23,206 nt of DNA. It comes from a virus. Where the stretch lies: IMG/VR virus record IMGVR_UViG_3300025407_000134, positions 1 through 23,206 of that record; one strand, 5' to 3'. Below, piece after piece: positions 1-7,966 of this stretch; the stretch's first letter is position 1, and each line of letters opens with the position of its first letter. Below the pieces are notes generated by a model, which was not told the origin of the DNA, made no database searches, and saw only the letters and a program-made list of their open reading frames with translations. The position numbers and the translations under genes were made by a program.

Positions 1-111
1 TTGAGCGACGGCACGGTGATAGTAACGCTCGAATATCTCAAGTCTATCCTTTGTAGAATAGCAGTCAGGTATCGGATAACCCTTTACCTTTAGCCAAACT
101 CTTTCTGCCAT
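1..111 (-). CDS. Unknown protein, N-terminal 37 residues only
   Basis: This is the beginning of a gene that runs off the left edge of the window; 37 codons are visible from an ATG at 111. It starts MAERVWLKVKGYPIPDCYST and is rich in charged and aromatic residues. It lies 13 bases after the stop of the gp41-type helicase on the same strand, so it is probably the next gene of the replication operon. The ribosome site is weak (GAG is immediately next to the ATG), which suggests translational coupling or that the true start differs. I do not recognise the family. In other T4-type phages the neighbours here are often replication genes, but that is context, not evidence of function. Confidence 0.6.
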   Translation of the reverse strand, partial: MAERVWLKVKGYPIPDCYSTKDRLEIFERYYHRAVAQ

Positions 112-124
112 CTCTAAATCAAAA

Positions 125-1540
125 TTACTTGAATCCTGCGAATTTTGACTTGTCGAACTTTGGTTTTGGTTTTCCTCTTTCATTATCTTCCTCACCAAAC
201 TTACTATTGTCGAATACAGACTTCATTGATGGTCCATCTGTAAGACCTTCTTGAGCGGATTGATCGACATCGTAGAGACGCATTTTGGAGCGATCAATCC
301 CAATGATAAACCTACGATTATTCCCAGGATCATTATAGCGATTCTTGAGTTGCTTAACCATGATCTGGCTGAGACTCTCAAGTTCTTCACTGGAGATGAG
401 TGCAAACATAAAATCAGCTGTGGCTGGGAGTCCAAAGGATTCTGATGTATCTTCCAGTCCCACGTCTGAGTTCGAATAGCCTCCTCGAGTTGTTTGAGTT
501 GCCGAGACGATAGGGACGTCGTACTCAACTGCCAACCCACGGAGCTCTTCTGCGATTGCTTTGACAAGGGTATAAGAATTGACGTTGGCTCCATGCTTAA
601 TCCTTGACGATAGACAAATATTTAGATAATCAATGTATATGATATCTGGTTCAAAGTTCCTCTTAATCTTTAACTCATTAAGAAGATGTCGGAAGTTAGC
701 GGATCCTGCACAAGCGGTAGGATATTCTTTTACAATAAGTTTGCCTTGAGTCTTTTCTTTTACCTTATTAATCTTAGCATCATATGTTTGCTTTGGAAGC
801 ATCTCAAGTTCATCAACAGCGACGTTGAGGAGATTAGCGTCGATACGTTCGGCGATCCTCTCCTCAGCCATCTCTAGTGTAATGTATAATACATTGAGAC
901 CTTTTGATAGGTTTGCTGCGGCACAGTGACACATGAATAACGATTTGCCGACACCTGTACCTGCGAGTGCAATATTGAGAGTTTTGTTTGGCAGTCCACC
1001 GTTGGTAATGACGTTGAAGTAGTCAAGATCGAATGGAATTCTCTTCTCTTTACGATGGTAGAACTCGTATCTCTCATCACTATCATCCAGAAAGTCATGA
1101 CCAATATGGGTATCAAAAGAGACGCCAAGAGCGTCAGTGAGGATTCCAGGAATACTTCCCTTGGAGATTGCTGCATTTTTCTCGTCCATGATTTTGATTG
1201 ACTGCATTATAGCGAGATATAATGCTTTATCCTGGCAGAATTTCTCTGTCTGGTCCAGAAGCCAATCCAGTTTAGTGTTAGAATCAGACTCAAGAGAAGA
1301 TAGAATCTCTCCACCTTCCTTGAATGCCTGATCGTTTAGTCCCTCTTTGTTAGACAGGTCTATTGCTAACGCTTCAACAGAAGGAAATGAGTTATACTTC
1401 TTAACATACTCGTCAATGAGGTCAAAGACCACACGCTCGGAATAATTCTGAAAGTAATCACTCTTAAGAAAGGGTATTACCTTTCTATTGTATTTATCGT
1501 TAAATAAAAGATTACTTAGAATTACACGTTCGATGCTCAT
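125..1540 (-). CDS. 41: Replicative DNA helicase, T4 gp41 / DnaB type
   Basis: This 471-aa protein is the hexameric 5'-3' helicase that unwinds the phage replication fork and works with a primase. The N-terminal part (about 1-140) matches the DnaB N-domain layout; the RecA-like motor follows, with a Walker A (GTGVGKS, about 194-200), a Walker B (IIYIDYLN, about 300-307) and the SATQTTRGG segment (about 346-354) typical of the DnaB H3 region. The length is close to the T4 gp41 norm. Its ATG overlaps the uvsX stop in an ATGA junction, so the two are translationally coupled and transcribed from the uvsX promoter. The C-terminal 30 residues are Lys/Phe-rich, end in repeated KF-K/S pairs and may be a partner-binding tail. 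Confidence 0.93.
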   Translation of the reverse strand: MSIERVILSNLLFNDKYNRKVIPFLKSDYFQNYSERVVFDLIDEYVKKYNSFPSVEALAIDLSNKEGLNDQAFKEGGEILSSLESDSNTKLDWLLDQTEKFCQDKALYLAIMQSIKIMDEKNAAISKGSIPGILTDALGVSFDTHIGHDFLDDSDERYEFYHRKEKRIPFDLDYFNVITNGGLPNKTLNIALAGTGVGKSLFMCHCAAANLSKGLNVLYITLEMAEERIAERIDANLLNVAVDELEMLPKQTYDAKINKVKEKTQGKLIVKEYPTACAGSANFRHLLNELKIKRNFEPDIIYIDYLNICLSSRIKHGANVNSYTLVKAIAEELRGLAVEYDVPIVSATQTTRGGYSNSDVGLEDTSESFGLPATADFMFALISSEELESLSQIMVKQLKNRYNDPGNNRRFIIGIDRSKMRLYDVDQSAQEGLTDGPSMKSVFDNSKFGEEDNERGKPKPKFDKSKFAGFK

Positions 1541-2598
1541 TGAACCTCCGCAGTTTCCTCATCATCATTATAAACTAAACTACCCTCTGTGTCAAGTGAA
1601 TATTTCTTCTTAATCCAATCAGAGAAGTCAGTTTCTTTAAGTAGAGTCAACCAAAATTCTTTACTGTCCACGATATCAGCTGCTCGATAGTTCTTTCCAG
1701 ATACCTCGCCTGTTTCCCTATCAACGACTGCGTACCAACCAACTTTTGGCTTAGCAACATAGCCTCCTTCAATGGCCAACTCAAGAAGACCACTCCAGCG
1801 ATTAATGCCACCCTCATAGCTAATGGTAATCGGTATCTTAGATTTTTCACGAACATAACGGGATTTCTCAACATTGATGACAAAATGGTACCCTTGTATC
1901 TCTCCATTGTCTTTATCCTGCTGTCTACCTAAAATCCAGATGTTATCAGCACCATAGTAAGAACCAGTTCCACCGCCCACAACAGCTTTAGGGAACATGC
2001 CGATTTCCATATAAGTGTGGTTAACTGCAACAAGTGGAATATCTTTCAATGTTAGATGTGGTGTAATCATTCTGAATAAAGACTTCAGCTGCTTTGCACG
2101 AGACATATCAGCAACTGATTTCTCGTTCAATGCATCCTCAACTTCTTTCTTTGAAGCAAGATTGCCGATAGAGTCAATAATGATAAGAACTTTCTCATCA
2201 CGAGTGATCTCTTTCAGTTGTTTCATCATATCAAACTTCAGTTCCTCAACATCAGTAATAGGCGTATGCACAACTGAATCAAGAGGGATCTTGAACTTGT
2301 TAAAATAAGACTGAGGCGTGCCAAACTCAGAATCATAAAACAATATAACGCCATCGGGATACTTCTTTAGATAAGCTGATGCTAACAGAAGAGCGAAGCC
2401 AGTTTTAAAATGCTTCGATGGTCCTGCTAACATTGTTAGACCAGGAGTAATACCTCCATCAATAGAACCTGCCAATGCTACATTAATCATTGGCACGGCT
2501 GTTTGAATCATATCTTTCTTAGTATATACTTTAGAATCAGTCAAAGTTGACGTCAAATCAATAGTGCTGTTCTTAATCAATTTCTCTTTCAACGACAT
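1537..2598 (-). CDS. uvsX: UvsX recombinase (RecA-like)
   Basis: This 353-aa protein is the phage RecA homologue that forms filaments on single-stranded DNA for strand exchange and recombination-dependent replication. A Walker A variant of the UvsX kind (GPSKHFKT, about 59-66) and a Walker B (VLIIID, about 137-142) are present, followed by the glycine-rich VVGGGTGSYYGAD segment that matches the DNA-binding loop region. The C-terminus is acidic (DDEETAEVQ), as in T4 UvsX, where it modulates DNA binding. A strong AGGAGG lies before the ATG and an early-type promoter sits directly upstream, inside the end of the 79-aa gene. The stop overlaps the helicase start. Confidence 0.96.
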   Translation of the reverse strand: MSLKEKLIKNSTIDLTSTLTDSKVYTKKDMIQTAVPMINVALAGSIDGGITPGLTMLAGPSKHFKTGFALLLASAYLKKYPDGVILFYDSEFGTPQSYFNKFKIPLDSVVHTPITDVEELKFDMMKQLKEITRDEKVLIIIDSIGNLASKKEVEDALNEKSVADMSRAKQLKSLFRMITPHLTLKDIPLVAVNHTYMEIGMFPKAVVGGGTGSYYGADNIWILGRQQDKDNGEIQGYHFVINVEKSRYVREKSKIPITISYEGGINRWSGLLELAIEGGYVAKPKVGWYAVVDRETGEVSGKNYRAADIVDSKEFWLTLLKETDFSDWIKKKYSLDTEGSLVYNDDEETAEVQ

Positions 2599-2621
2599 AC
2601 AAATACCTCCTAATTATATTC

Positions 2622-2650
2622 ATTATAAACTATTTCTGAACAGAAGTCAA
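2622..2650 (-). promoter_or_regulatory. Early promoter of uvsX
   Basis: Read on the minus strand this is TTGACT, a 17-base spacer, then TATAAT, a near-perfect sigma70-type promoter. The -35 box overlaps the stop codon of the upstream 79-aa gene and the -10 box lies 23 bases before the uvsX ATG. It allows uvsX and gp41 to be expressed separately from gp43. Confidence 0.88.
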
Positions 2651-2886
2651 GTGTTAATATAATCATCCATCTTTTTTATGAAGGCATTTATACTTTTAAC
2701 ACGAGCAGTTCCCTCCCATTTGATAATATCCATATCTGGGTTCTTTTTCAGATTATTCAGAAGAGGCATAATCATATCCCTAAGACCCTGCAGCTTCTGC
2801 TTAGTTTCCTGTGCCTTTAATATCTCGTCTTGTTTTAATTCGTCCTCCGAGGTAAACCCGAAGTCGAAGTTAATTTCGTCTGACAT
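2647..2886 (-). CDS. Conserved small protein between gp43 and uvsX
   Basis: This 79-aa acidic protein begins MSDEINFDFGFTSEDELKQ and continues with a helical, Lys/Leu-rich middle and a Trp near residue 57. From memory, short proteins with the same FDFGFT opening sit beside uvsX in T4-type cyanophages and pelagiphages, where they are called conserved hypothetical. It has a strong AAGGAG seven bases before its ATG and lies 9 bases after the gp43 stop, so it is in the gp43 transcript. Position and charge suggest an accessory to replication or recombination, but no catalytic motif is visible. Confidence 0.85.
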   Translation of the reverse strand: MSDEINFDFGFTSEDELKQDEILKAQETKQKLQGLRDMIMPLLNNLKKNPDMDIIKWEGTARVKSINAFIKKMDDYINT

Positions 2887-2895
2887 ATTTTCTCC

Positions 2896-5394
2896 TTATG
2901 AAAAGAAATCTTCCAGAGTAGCCTTTTGCTCTGTTTTCCATCCAATGATAGATGCAATAGATGTAACAGGATCTAAGAACGACTTAGTAAACTGCATCTC
3001 TCTATCAATATAATTATCGATGTTAAACTCTTCAGGAAGTGTGTCCGGAGCTCCAATAACACTATCACCGACAGGATTAGGCATCTTAAGATATGCGAAC
3101 CTAATCTTATCTCCATCAGTGATAGGCTGAATATTCTTAATGTTATGTTTCTTAATCATATCATTAAAGATAAGAGCAGCTTTAACGTGTATTGGTGTAC
3201 CTTTATCATACAATAATCCTTTTGTCTGAGTATATTTCTTCATATGCTTAATGCCACGAGGAAATGATACCTCTTCAAAAGGTAAAGTCATAAACTTATC
3301 ACGAAACTCCTCTACGAATTTAATAAGAGCAGTTTCATCTTCATTCATAATAATACCCAGAGCTTTCTTAATATTTTCACGACAAGCATGCGGAGTTGAA
3401 GAACGAACAGCCTCAATTCCCTGTAGTTTTAACTTAGGCTCTGAATACTGAACACCCTCGACATTCCAGGCATTCAGGATATACATTTTCTTACCACGCC
3501 AGATACCTTTGTTAGCGATAGTTTCACGCTTCATCTGCATTTTCTGCTGATAAGCATTCATATACTCTGCAAGCTCTTGATAGCATTTATCAATATAAGG
3601 CTGAATCTTATTTTCACAGAATTGATCAATTGCTTTAACAATAGTCTCATCGTCATCTGCTGGTAAATGTTCAACAAGAGCTTCCATAGTCACATAGATA
3701 GAATCTGTATCAGATGCAATCACATAATCAACACCATTAGTCTTGAGAATCTTATTCATATATTCATTCATCTTGCCCTCTATCCAACGAATGGACAGCT
3801 GACCAGACATAGTAATAGATTCTGCAAGATCAAAGTTAAACCAACGGAAATACTGATTACCCAAAGCACCATAAGCAGAGTTTAATTGTATTTTCTTTGC
3901 CATTTGCATGTTATGATAACGGGCGATTAGTTTTTCATCTTCAGAGTTCTTATTATTCTCATAACGCTGTTTAGCTTCAAGCATTAACTTCTTATACTTG
4001 GTTCTATCGTTATACATCATCTCCATAAGAGCAGGAAGAAATCCTTGCTTATCTTTAGTATACAATACACCATTAGCAGCAATGGCACAATCTTCCATAC
4101 CCCCCATATAATCACTATTTTTGAAATGATCGACTTTTTTCAACATATCATCGACTGAAGGGAAATTGTTAGGTCTCCAGAGAAATCTTGTTTCCGGAGA
4201 AATATTATACTGCATAATAAGATGGGGATATAGACTATTCAAGTCAAAAGAAACTACCCATTTAGAAAGACCGATCTTTGGCTCCTTAACATAACCACCA
4301 ACAAGAGCCTCTGTCATCTCTTGACGTCTGATCTTAGGAATAACAATGTTACGCTCTAAGAGATAGTTATGAATAATAATATCCCAAGGACGAACAGTTG
4401 TTAGAGTATCAGCATAGTTTACCTTGGCATCATAAGCCATAGCCATAACCTGCTCGATGAACTTCATCTTTTCATCAAGACGATCAACAAGAACAGTATC
4501 GTGAATATTATACTCGATAAACTTTTGAAAGTCTTGCTTATAAAGCTCTAACAGATTACCGTATTCAGAATAGTCAATCTTTTTCTCACCAAGCTCCACC
4601 TGACAGATATAATCGAGCTTATAAGATTCTTGGTTACCAAATGTGAACTTACGATATAGCTGATAATAATCCAGAGAAGCCAGACCTAATATCTCATATG
4701 TCTGGTTTGTCTTACCACGAAACTCAATAGACTTCTCGTGAATAATACCCCATGGAGATATTTTCTTGGCTTCTTTCTCATTAAATAATAACTTAATACG
4801 ATTGATCAGATAAGGAATATCGAAGAACTCAATATTCCATCCAGTTATAATATCAAGATCGAGTTTCTGCCAACAATCAAGAAACTGTAATACTAACTCA
4901 TGCTCATTTTTGCACTGGATATAATGAGTGTTATCGTCTCTGCTGCTATACTCACCACAACCGAAAACGTAATTACGGCCACGACAGCGAATAGTGATAG
5001 CCGTAAGAGGCTTATCAGCTCTCTGAATATCAGGGAAACCGTCATCAGCAGCACATTCAATATCCAGGATACCAACTTTGACCATCTTTGGATCATAATC
5101 AATATCTCCTCTATACTCATCGAAAACATAGAGATACTGAAAATGAGTTAGCCCATAGATCTCCATATTTGATACACCTTCATATCGTTCAAGGAAATCC
5201 TTGGCGTCATTCAGTGAATCAAATTCGAGTTTATCTACAGGCTTACCATCTATTGTTCTATATTTTCCGTTATCTTTTGGTATGAAAAGGTAAGGTTGAT
5301 AACTAATCTTATCTGATATTCTTAAACCTTTATCATATCCTCTTAAAAATATTTGATTACCACGCTTGCAAAAATCTGTATAAAATCTCGTCAT
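2896..5394 (-). CDS. 43: DNA polymerase, family B (T4 gp43 type)
   Basis: This 832-aa enzyme is the phage replicase with 3'-5' proofreading. The exonuclease motifs are visible: DIE (about 111-113), NIEFFD (about 187-192) and YNIHD (about 295-299). The polymerase motifs follow: A, DLNSLYP (384-390); B, K-x3-NSAYG (501-509); and C, DTDS (562-565). The C-terminus ends LEDFFS, a short hydrophobic tail like the sliding-clamp-binding end of T4 gp43. Every catalytic acid I looked for is present, so the enzyme should be active. It is slightly shorter than T4 gp43 (about 898 aa), as in cyanophage homologues. AGG lies before the ATG, and a promoter and leader hairpin sit in the 84-base gap upstream. 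Confidence 0.97.
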   Translation of the reverse strand: MTRFYTDFCKRGNQIFLRGYDKGLRISDKISYQPYLFIPKDNGKYRTIDGKPVDKLEFDSLNDAKDFLERYEGVSNMEIYGLTHFQYLYVFDEYRGDIDYDPKMVKVGILDIECAADDGFPDIQRADKPLTAITIRCRGRNYVFGCGEYSSRDDNTHYIQCKNEHELVLQFLDCWQKLDLDIITGWNIEFFDIPYLINRIKLLFNEKEAKKISPWGIIHEKSIEFRGKTNQTYEILGLASLDYYQLYRKFTFGNQESYKLDYICQVELGEKKIDYSEYGNLLELYKQDFQKFIEYNIHDTVLVDRLDEKMKFIEQVMAMAYDAKVNYADTLTTVRPWDIIIHNYLLERNIVIPKIRRQEMTEALVGGYVKEPKIGLSKWVVSFDLNSLYPHLIMQYNISPETRFLWRPNNFPSVDDMLKKVDHFKNSDYMGGMEDCAIAANGVLYTKDKQGFLPALMEMMYNDRTKYKKLMLEAKQRYENNKNSEDEKLIARYHNMQMAKKIQLNSAYGALGNQYFRWFNFDLAESITMSGQLSIRWIEGKMNEYMNKILKTNGVDYVIASDTDSIYVTMEALVEHLPADDDETIVKAIDQFCENKIQPYIDKCYQELAEYMNAYQQKMQMKRETIANKGIWRGKKMYILNAWNVEGVQYSEPKLKLQGIEAVRSSTPHACRENIKKALGIIMNEDETALIKFVEEFRDKFMTLPFEEVSFPRGIKHMKKYTQTKGLLYDKGTPIHVKAALIFNDMIKKHNIKNIQPITDGDKIRFAYLKMPNPVGDSVIGAPDTLPEEFNIDNYIDREMQFTKSFLDPVTSIASIIGWKTEQKATLEDFFS

Positions 5395-5412
5395 AAAACC
5401 TCCAAAATAAAC

Positions 5413-5439
5413 GGTGTTCGGTCAAAGACTCACAACACC
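5413..5439 (-). promoter_or_regulatory. Possible leader hairpin of gp43 mRNA
   Basis: A 6-bp stem (GGTGTT with AACACC) around a 15-base loop lies 19 bases before the gp43 ATG, within its untranslated leader. In T4 the gp43 protein represses its own mRNA by binding a hairpin near the ribosome site, so this is a candidate operator of similar kind. The stem is short and could be chance. Confidence 0.3.
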
Positions 5440-5453
5440 AGGAATAATGTATT

Positions 5454-5482
5454 ATATTACTATGAATTTAGTTGATTGTCAA
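5454..5482 (-). promoter_or_regulatory. Probable early promoter of gp43
   Basis: On the minus strand this reads TTGACA, 17 bases, TAATAT, with an overlapping TATAAT three bases further on. The -35 box overlaps the stop codon of the endolysin gene, the same compact arrangement as at uvsX. It would start the gp43, 79-aa gene transcript. Confidence 0.7.
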
Positions 5483-6075
5483 GCAATATCTGTGTTATCA
5501 GAGATTTCTTCTTCAAGCGATGCAATCTGATCTTTGGCCTGAACAGCCAATGCAACTTTGGCTCTGGCTAACATTGCCTTACGTGCAGCAAATCCATTTA
5601 AACCACCATTAATACGCTTAGTAATAGTAGTAATGTCGTCTTTATCAGCAAACTGATTTAGTTTCTTACTATTCCAATATGCACCAGCTGTAAGAGCAGA
5701 ATACTTTGGCTGTTCAGCGAGCTCTGGATTGTTTTCAAAATCTACATCAAGCAACTTACCGTATGTGCGATAGTTTGCACGGCCAGTCAACTGAATAGCA
5801 CCACGTCCTTTATATCTCTTACCGTCGCCAGCTTTAGTATTACCAAGATCCTTACGACCCTCGTATGCTGCACCTGATGCATATTCGTGTAATGTCTGAA
5901 AATGATCTGATTCGTGACCGATCTGTGCAAGGAAATGAGCAACTCTTTTGAGAGTATTAATTTCATACTTCTCAAGTACGTCAGGCAAATATTCAGCGAG
6001 TCCTTTCATGACTGCTGTTACTTTCTTAATGCCTGCAACCTTACGTAATAGGTCTGGAGTGATCTCAAATTGCAT
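5479..6075 (-). CDS. Endolysin, glycoside hydrolase family 19 (chitinase-like)
   Basis: This 198-aa protein is a peptidoglycan-degrading lysozyme of the GH19 chitinase fold, used at the end of infection. Visible signatures are HES at about 54-56 with the probable catalytic Glu55, HEYASG with Glu64, the GRGAIQLTGRANY block (about 90-102) and RINGGLNG (about 154-161). There is no signal peptide, so release to the cell wall would depend on a holin. The last 25 residues form an acidic tail. It lies between a terminator upstream and the gp43 promoter downstream, so it appears to be its own transcription unit. Being a lysis gene among replication genes, it should need late timing; a weak late-promoter candidate lies at 6118-6125. 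Confidence 0.9.
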   Translation of the reverse strand: MQFEITPDLLRKVAGIKKVTAVMKGLAEYLPDVLEKYEINTLKRVAHFLAQIGHESDHFQTLHEYASGAAYEGRKDLGNTKAGDGKRYKGRGAIQLTGRANYRTYGKLLDVDFENNPELAEQPKYSALTAGAYWNSKKLNQFADKDDITTITKRINGGLNGFAARKAMLARAKVALAVQAKDQIASLEEEISDNTDIA

Positions 6076-6091
6076 GTTACACCTCGTAGTG

Positions 6092-6116
6092 AAAAGGGGA
6101 GGAACAAGTCCTCCCC
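6092..6116 (-). terminator. Rho-independent terminator upstream of the endolysin
   Basis: On the minus strand, GGGGAGGA and TCCTCCCC form a perfect 8-bp stem around a 5-base loop, followed by TTTT. It ends transcription of the two-gene unit at 6125-7023 before the endolysin. Confidence 0.88.
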
Positions 6117-6117
6117 A

Positions 6118-6125
6118 TATTTAGT
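6118..6125 (-). promoter_or_regulatory. Weak late-promoter candidate for the endolysin
   Basis: The minus strand reads ACTAAATA, two mismatches from TATAAATA. Its place, overlapping the upstream stop codon and just before the terminator stem, matches the exact late promoter at 20399. If real, RNA would start about 6112, inside the hairpin arm. The sequence alone is weak support. Confidence 0.28.
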
Positions 6126-6625
6126 TACTTAATATCTACCTTCCAAGTTCTACCTTCTTTATAAAGACCAGCGTCAAAAGTCAAAGATACCAATTTACTA
6201 TCATACCCGAAATTTTCATTTACGGTGTATCCATACTCACTAAAGTAGAATTGTTCCTTTGGACCCCAGCAATCTTCAAAAAGAGCAGTCTGAAGAGAAT
6301 CGAGAATATATTTCGCGACGTCTTCTTTATCTTCAGTTTCTCTAGCAAAGATCGAAATAGTTTCGTTATATGATTTTTCGTTAGGCATAACTGCAACAAC
6401 GGATAACGTATTACCATTGTCTTCAATGACAAATCTAACCAGCTGACCAAAATATACATCACTGCCATCAAACGTATCTAAGTTATTTTCGTTGATAATC
6501 TTTTTGATATATGGATGCACCCATGTCTTGTTGTCAATGGTTTGGTTTATGATTAGAGGCTCTACTGAGAATCTACCTTGATTCTCCATAAAGTCTGCGA
6601 GGCTTTGAGGTTCAGGAAATTTCAT
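6125..6625 (-). CDS. Hypothetical protein, 166 aa
   Basis: I do not recognise this protein. It is acidic, without membrane segments or a signal peptide, and has an alternating pattern suggesting mixed alpha/beta structure (for example FGQLVRFVIEDNGNTLSVVA at about 60-79). A Cys-Trp-Gly-Pro stretch near residue 119 is the most distinctive local feature. Its ATG overlaps the stop of the 133-aa gene upstream in an ATGA junction, so the two are coupled and probably act together. A strong terminator follows it directly. Confidence 0.75.
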   Translation of the reverse strand: MKFPEPQSLADFMENQGRFSVEPLIINQTIDNKTWVHPYIKKIINENNLDTFDGSDVYFGQLVRFVIEDNGNTLSVVAVMPNEKSYNETISIFARETEDKEDVAKYILDSLQTALFEDCWGPKEQFYFSEYGYTVNENFGYDSKLVSLTFDAGLYKEGRTWKVDIK

Positions 6626-7023
6626 GCCGATTCTCCGATGTTTACTTTTCCGAGAGACACAGCGTCTTCTGGGACTTTATCCTTTGTGAACCCAAATATT
6701 TCTAAAAGTTCAATTTCACCTGTCTCTAAATTATGACAGTTCATGAAAATCTTATTAGGAATAAAAGTCTTTTTTGTTTCGAGATCGGTATATCTTAAGG
6801 TAAGATATCCGCCGCCAGGAGTTTTACATAGACTAGTAAGATATTTTTTACCATCCAGCTTTATTTCCATTAGCGCATATTTGTAATCTTTTTTGTTATC
6901 TCCATTCTCTTTGACCAGAGATTTTACCAGTTTTTTGCCCACCTTATCGGCTTCTGCCATTTTACACTGAACCCCTCCAGAACTTATAGTCTCCAGAATG
7001 GGTAGATAGTCTTCATTTACCAT
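6622..7023 (-). CDS. Hypothetical protein, 133 aa
   Basis: This is a small soluble protein of unknown family. The N-terminal third is Lys-rich and helical; the rest is beta-like, with KTPGGGYLTLRYTDLETKK at about 67-85 and a C-terminal half that mentions no catalytic motif I can name. Two Cys residues (about 66 and 96) are isolated. GGAG lies eight bases before the ATG. It overlaps the end of the small zinc-finger-like gene upstream by 11 bases and the start of the 166-aa gene downstream by four, forming a compact early unit behind the promoter at 7121-7149. Confidence 0.75.
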   Translation of the reverse strand: MVNEDYLPILETISSGGVQCKMAEADKVGKKLVKSLVKENGDNKKDYKYALMEIKLDGKKYLTSLCKTPGGGYLTLRYTDLETKKTFIPNKIFMNCHNLETGEIELLEIFGFTKDKVPEDAVSLGKVNIGESA

Positions 7024-7189
7024 TTATTTTCTCCAACATGTTGTTTAGTTCTTCAACGTCTACTTCGTCAAGTAGTCCTAACGCGAACATACGATTCGTT
7101 ATGCTCTCGTTATAACCTTCATTATATATCATATGGTTATAAAAGTCAAGTCTTTTTTCAAATTTTTTACCACAAAAAGGACAAAACAT
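7013..7189 (-). CDS. Small zinc-finger-like protein, 58 aa
   Basis: An ATG at 7189 with a good AAGGA seven bases upstream opens a 58-codon frame starting MFCPFCGKKFEKRL and ending LEKINGK. The CPFCGKKF start followed by FYNHM gives a C-x2-C plus His arrangement typical of small phage zinc fingers; a second His ligand is not clear. The C-terminal half is an acidic helix (LLDEVDVEELNNMLEKI). It overlaps the next gene by 11 bases. A very good promoter lies inside its 5' third, so either the promoter is internal or the true start is the Met at residue 20. Confidence 0.55.
   Translation of the reverse strand: MFCPFCGKKFEKRLDFYNHMIYNEGYNESITNRMFALGLLDEVDVEELNNMLEKINGK
7121..7149 (-). promoter_or_regulatory. 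Early promoter within the zinc-finger ORF
   Basis: On the minus strand this is TTGACT, 17 bases, TATAAT, the same boxes and spacing as the uvsX promoter. Transcription would begin near 7114 and carry the 133-aa and 166-aa genes. It overlaps codons 14-22 of the 58-aa ORF. Confidence 0.72.
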
Positions 7190-7200
7190 GTTATTTCCTT

Positions 7201-7208
7201 AATAAATA
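7201..7208 (+). promoter_or_regulatory. Probable late promoter of the HNH gene
   Basis: AATAAATA preceded by TT and followed by G fits the relaxed late box (NATAAATA) of T4-type cyanophages. It lies 60 bases before the HNH ATG and shares its 11-base core with the box at 19373-19380. Confidence 0.5.
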
Positions 7209-7267
7209 GAATGTGGTTCACGAGTTCCGACGCTCCAACCACTCTATATCTATCAAGGAGATACAGC

Positions 7268-7954
7268 ATGTCTATTTATAAACGAACATCTAAGAACTAT
7301 CGTAAGATCTGGGAACAAGCAAATAACCAAAAGATACCTAAAGGGTATCACGTTCACCATATCGACGGCAATCACGAAAACAATCATCCTTCTAATCTGA
7401 CAGTCTTAACAGCCATAGAGCATTACAGAATCCATAGAGAACAAGGAGACTCTGGTGCTTGTTGGGCGATGATAGTGACAGGTCATATATCAGTATCGCC
7501 AGAAGAAAGAGCAGAAGTAGCAAGAATTAATGGATTGAAAAGAGCGGCGGAAAAGTCTTTATGGTCTCAATCAGATATAGGAAAAAAGACTCTTTCTGAA
7601 AATACAAGAAAAATGAATTTAGAAAGATCTGCTAACGGAACGCATTTTTCTCAGACAAAAGAGTTTAAAGGACTAATATCAAATTTTCAAAATAAAAGAA
7701 TAGAATCTGGAGAACATTTATTCGTATGCGATAACCCAGTATACAAGCAGATAGAACAAGGAAAAAATATATTCTGCACAGAGCAAAATCCATCAACCGT
7801 TGCTTCTAAAAACGGAACGCATTTATGGATCAGCGATAATCCATCTTATAAACAAAAATTAGAAGTTTTTGAATGTGAACTTTGTGGAAGATCTATTCAA
7901 AGCAAAGGTAACTATACTCAGCACCTAAGAGCTTGCAAGAAAAAGGGGGCATGA
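7268..7954 (+). CDS. HNH homing-type endonuclease with repeat region and zinc finger
   Basis: This 228-aa protein has three visible parts. The HNH nuclease is at about 28-56 (HVHHIDGNHENNHPSNL, then EHYRIH), with the His-His-Asp and Asn residues of the fold. The middle (123-196) has four degenerate repeats of the form G-T/E/K-H/N, about six residues, then often NP (for example NGTHLWISDNPSYKQ), resembling NUMOD3-type DNA-binding repeats. The end has a C2HC zinc finger (CELC with His219 and Cys223). The chosen ATG has AAGGAG seven bases upstream; the longer upstream frame has no ribosome site. Such genes are usually selfish homing elements cutting a specific phage site. It is the only plus-strand gene between two minus blocks and sits next to hsp20-pmoC. 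Confidence 0.88.
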   Translation: MSIYKRTSKNYRKIWEQANNQKIPKGYHVHHIDGNHENNHPSNLTVLTAIEHYRIHREQGDSGACWAMIVTGHISVSPEERAEVARINGLKRAAEKSLWSQSDIGKKTLSENTRKMNLERSANGTHFSQTKEFKGLISNFQNKRIESGEHLFVCDNPVYKQIEQGKNIFCTEQNPSTVASKNGTHLWISDNPSYKQKLEVFECELCGRSIQSKGNYTQHLRACKKKGA

Positions 7955-7961
7955 AGCCCCC
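7940..7961 (-). terminator. Terminator of hsp20, overlapping the HNH 3' end
   Basis: On the minus strand GGGGGC and GCCCCC form a 6-bp GC stem with a 5-base loop, followed by TTTTT. It ends the hsp20 transcript. The stop codon of the opposing HNH gene lies in the loop, so the two convergent genes share this structure. Confidence 0.85.
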
Positions 7962-7966
7962 GATCG

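Noticed and set aside
5410-5421. A 12-base match (AACGGTGTTCGG) in inverted orientation at 9395-9406, upstream of both gp43 and pmoC
   Set aside because: Many 12-base matches are expected by chance between any two places in a window of this length, and the orientations relative to the genes differ.
7273-7280. Exact TATAAATA on the minus strand inside the start of the HNH gene
   Set aside because: It is formed by ordinary codons (Ser-Ile-Tyr-Lys) on the other strand, and a few such eight-base matches are expected by chance in an AT-rich window of this size. It could serve the small gene at 7189, but no other support was found.
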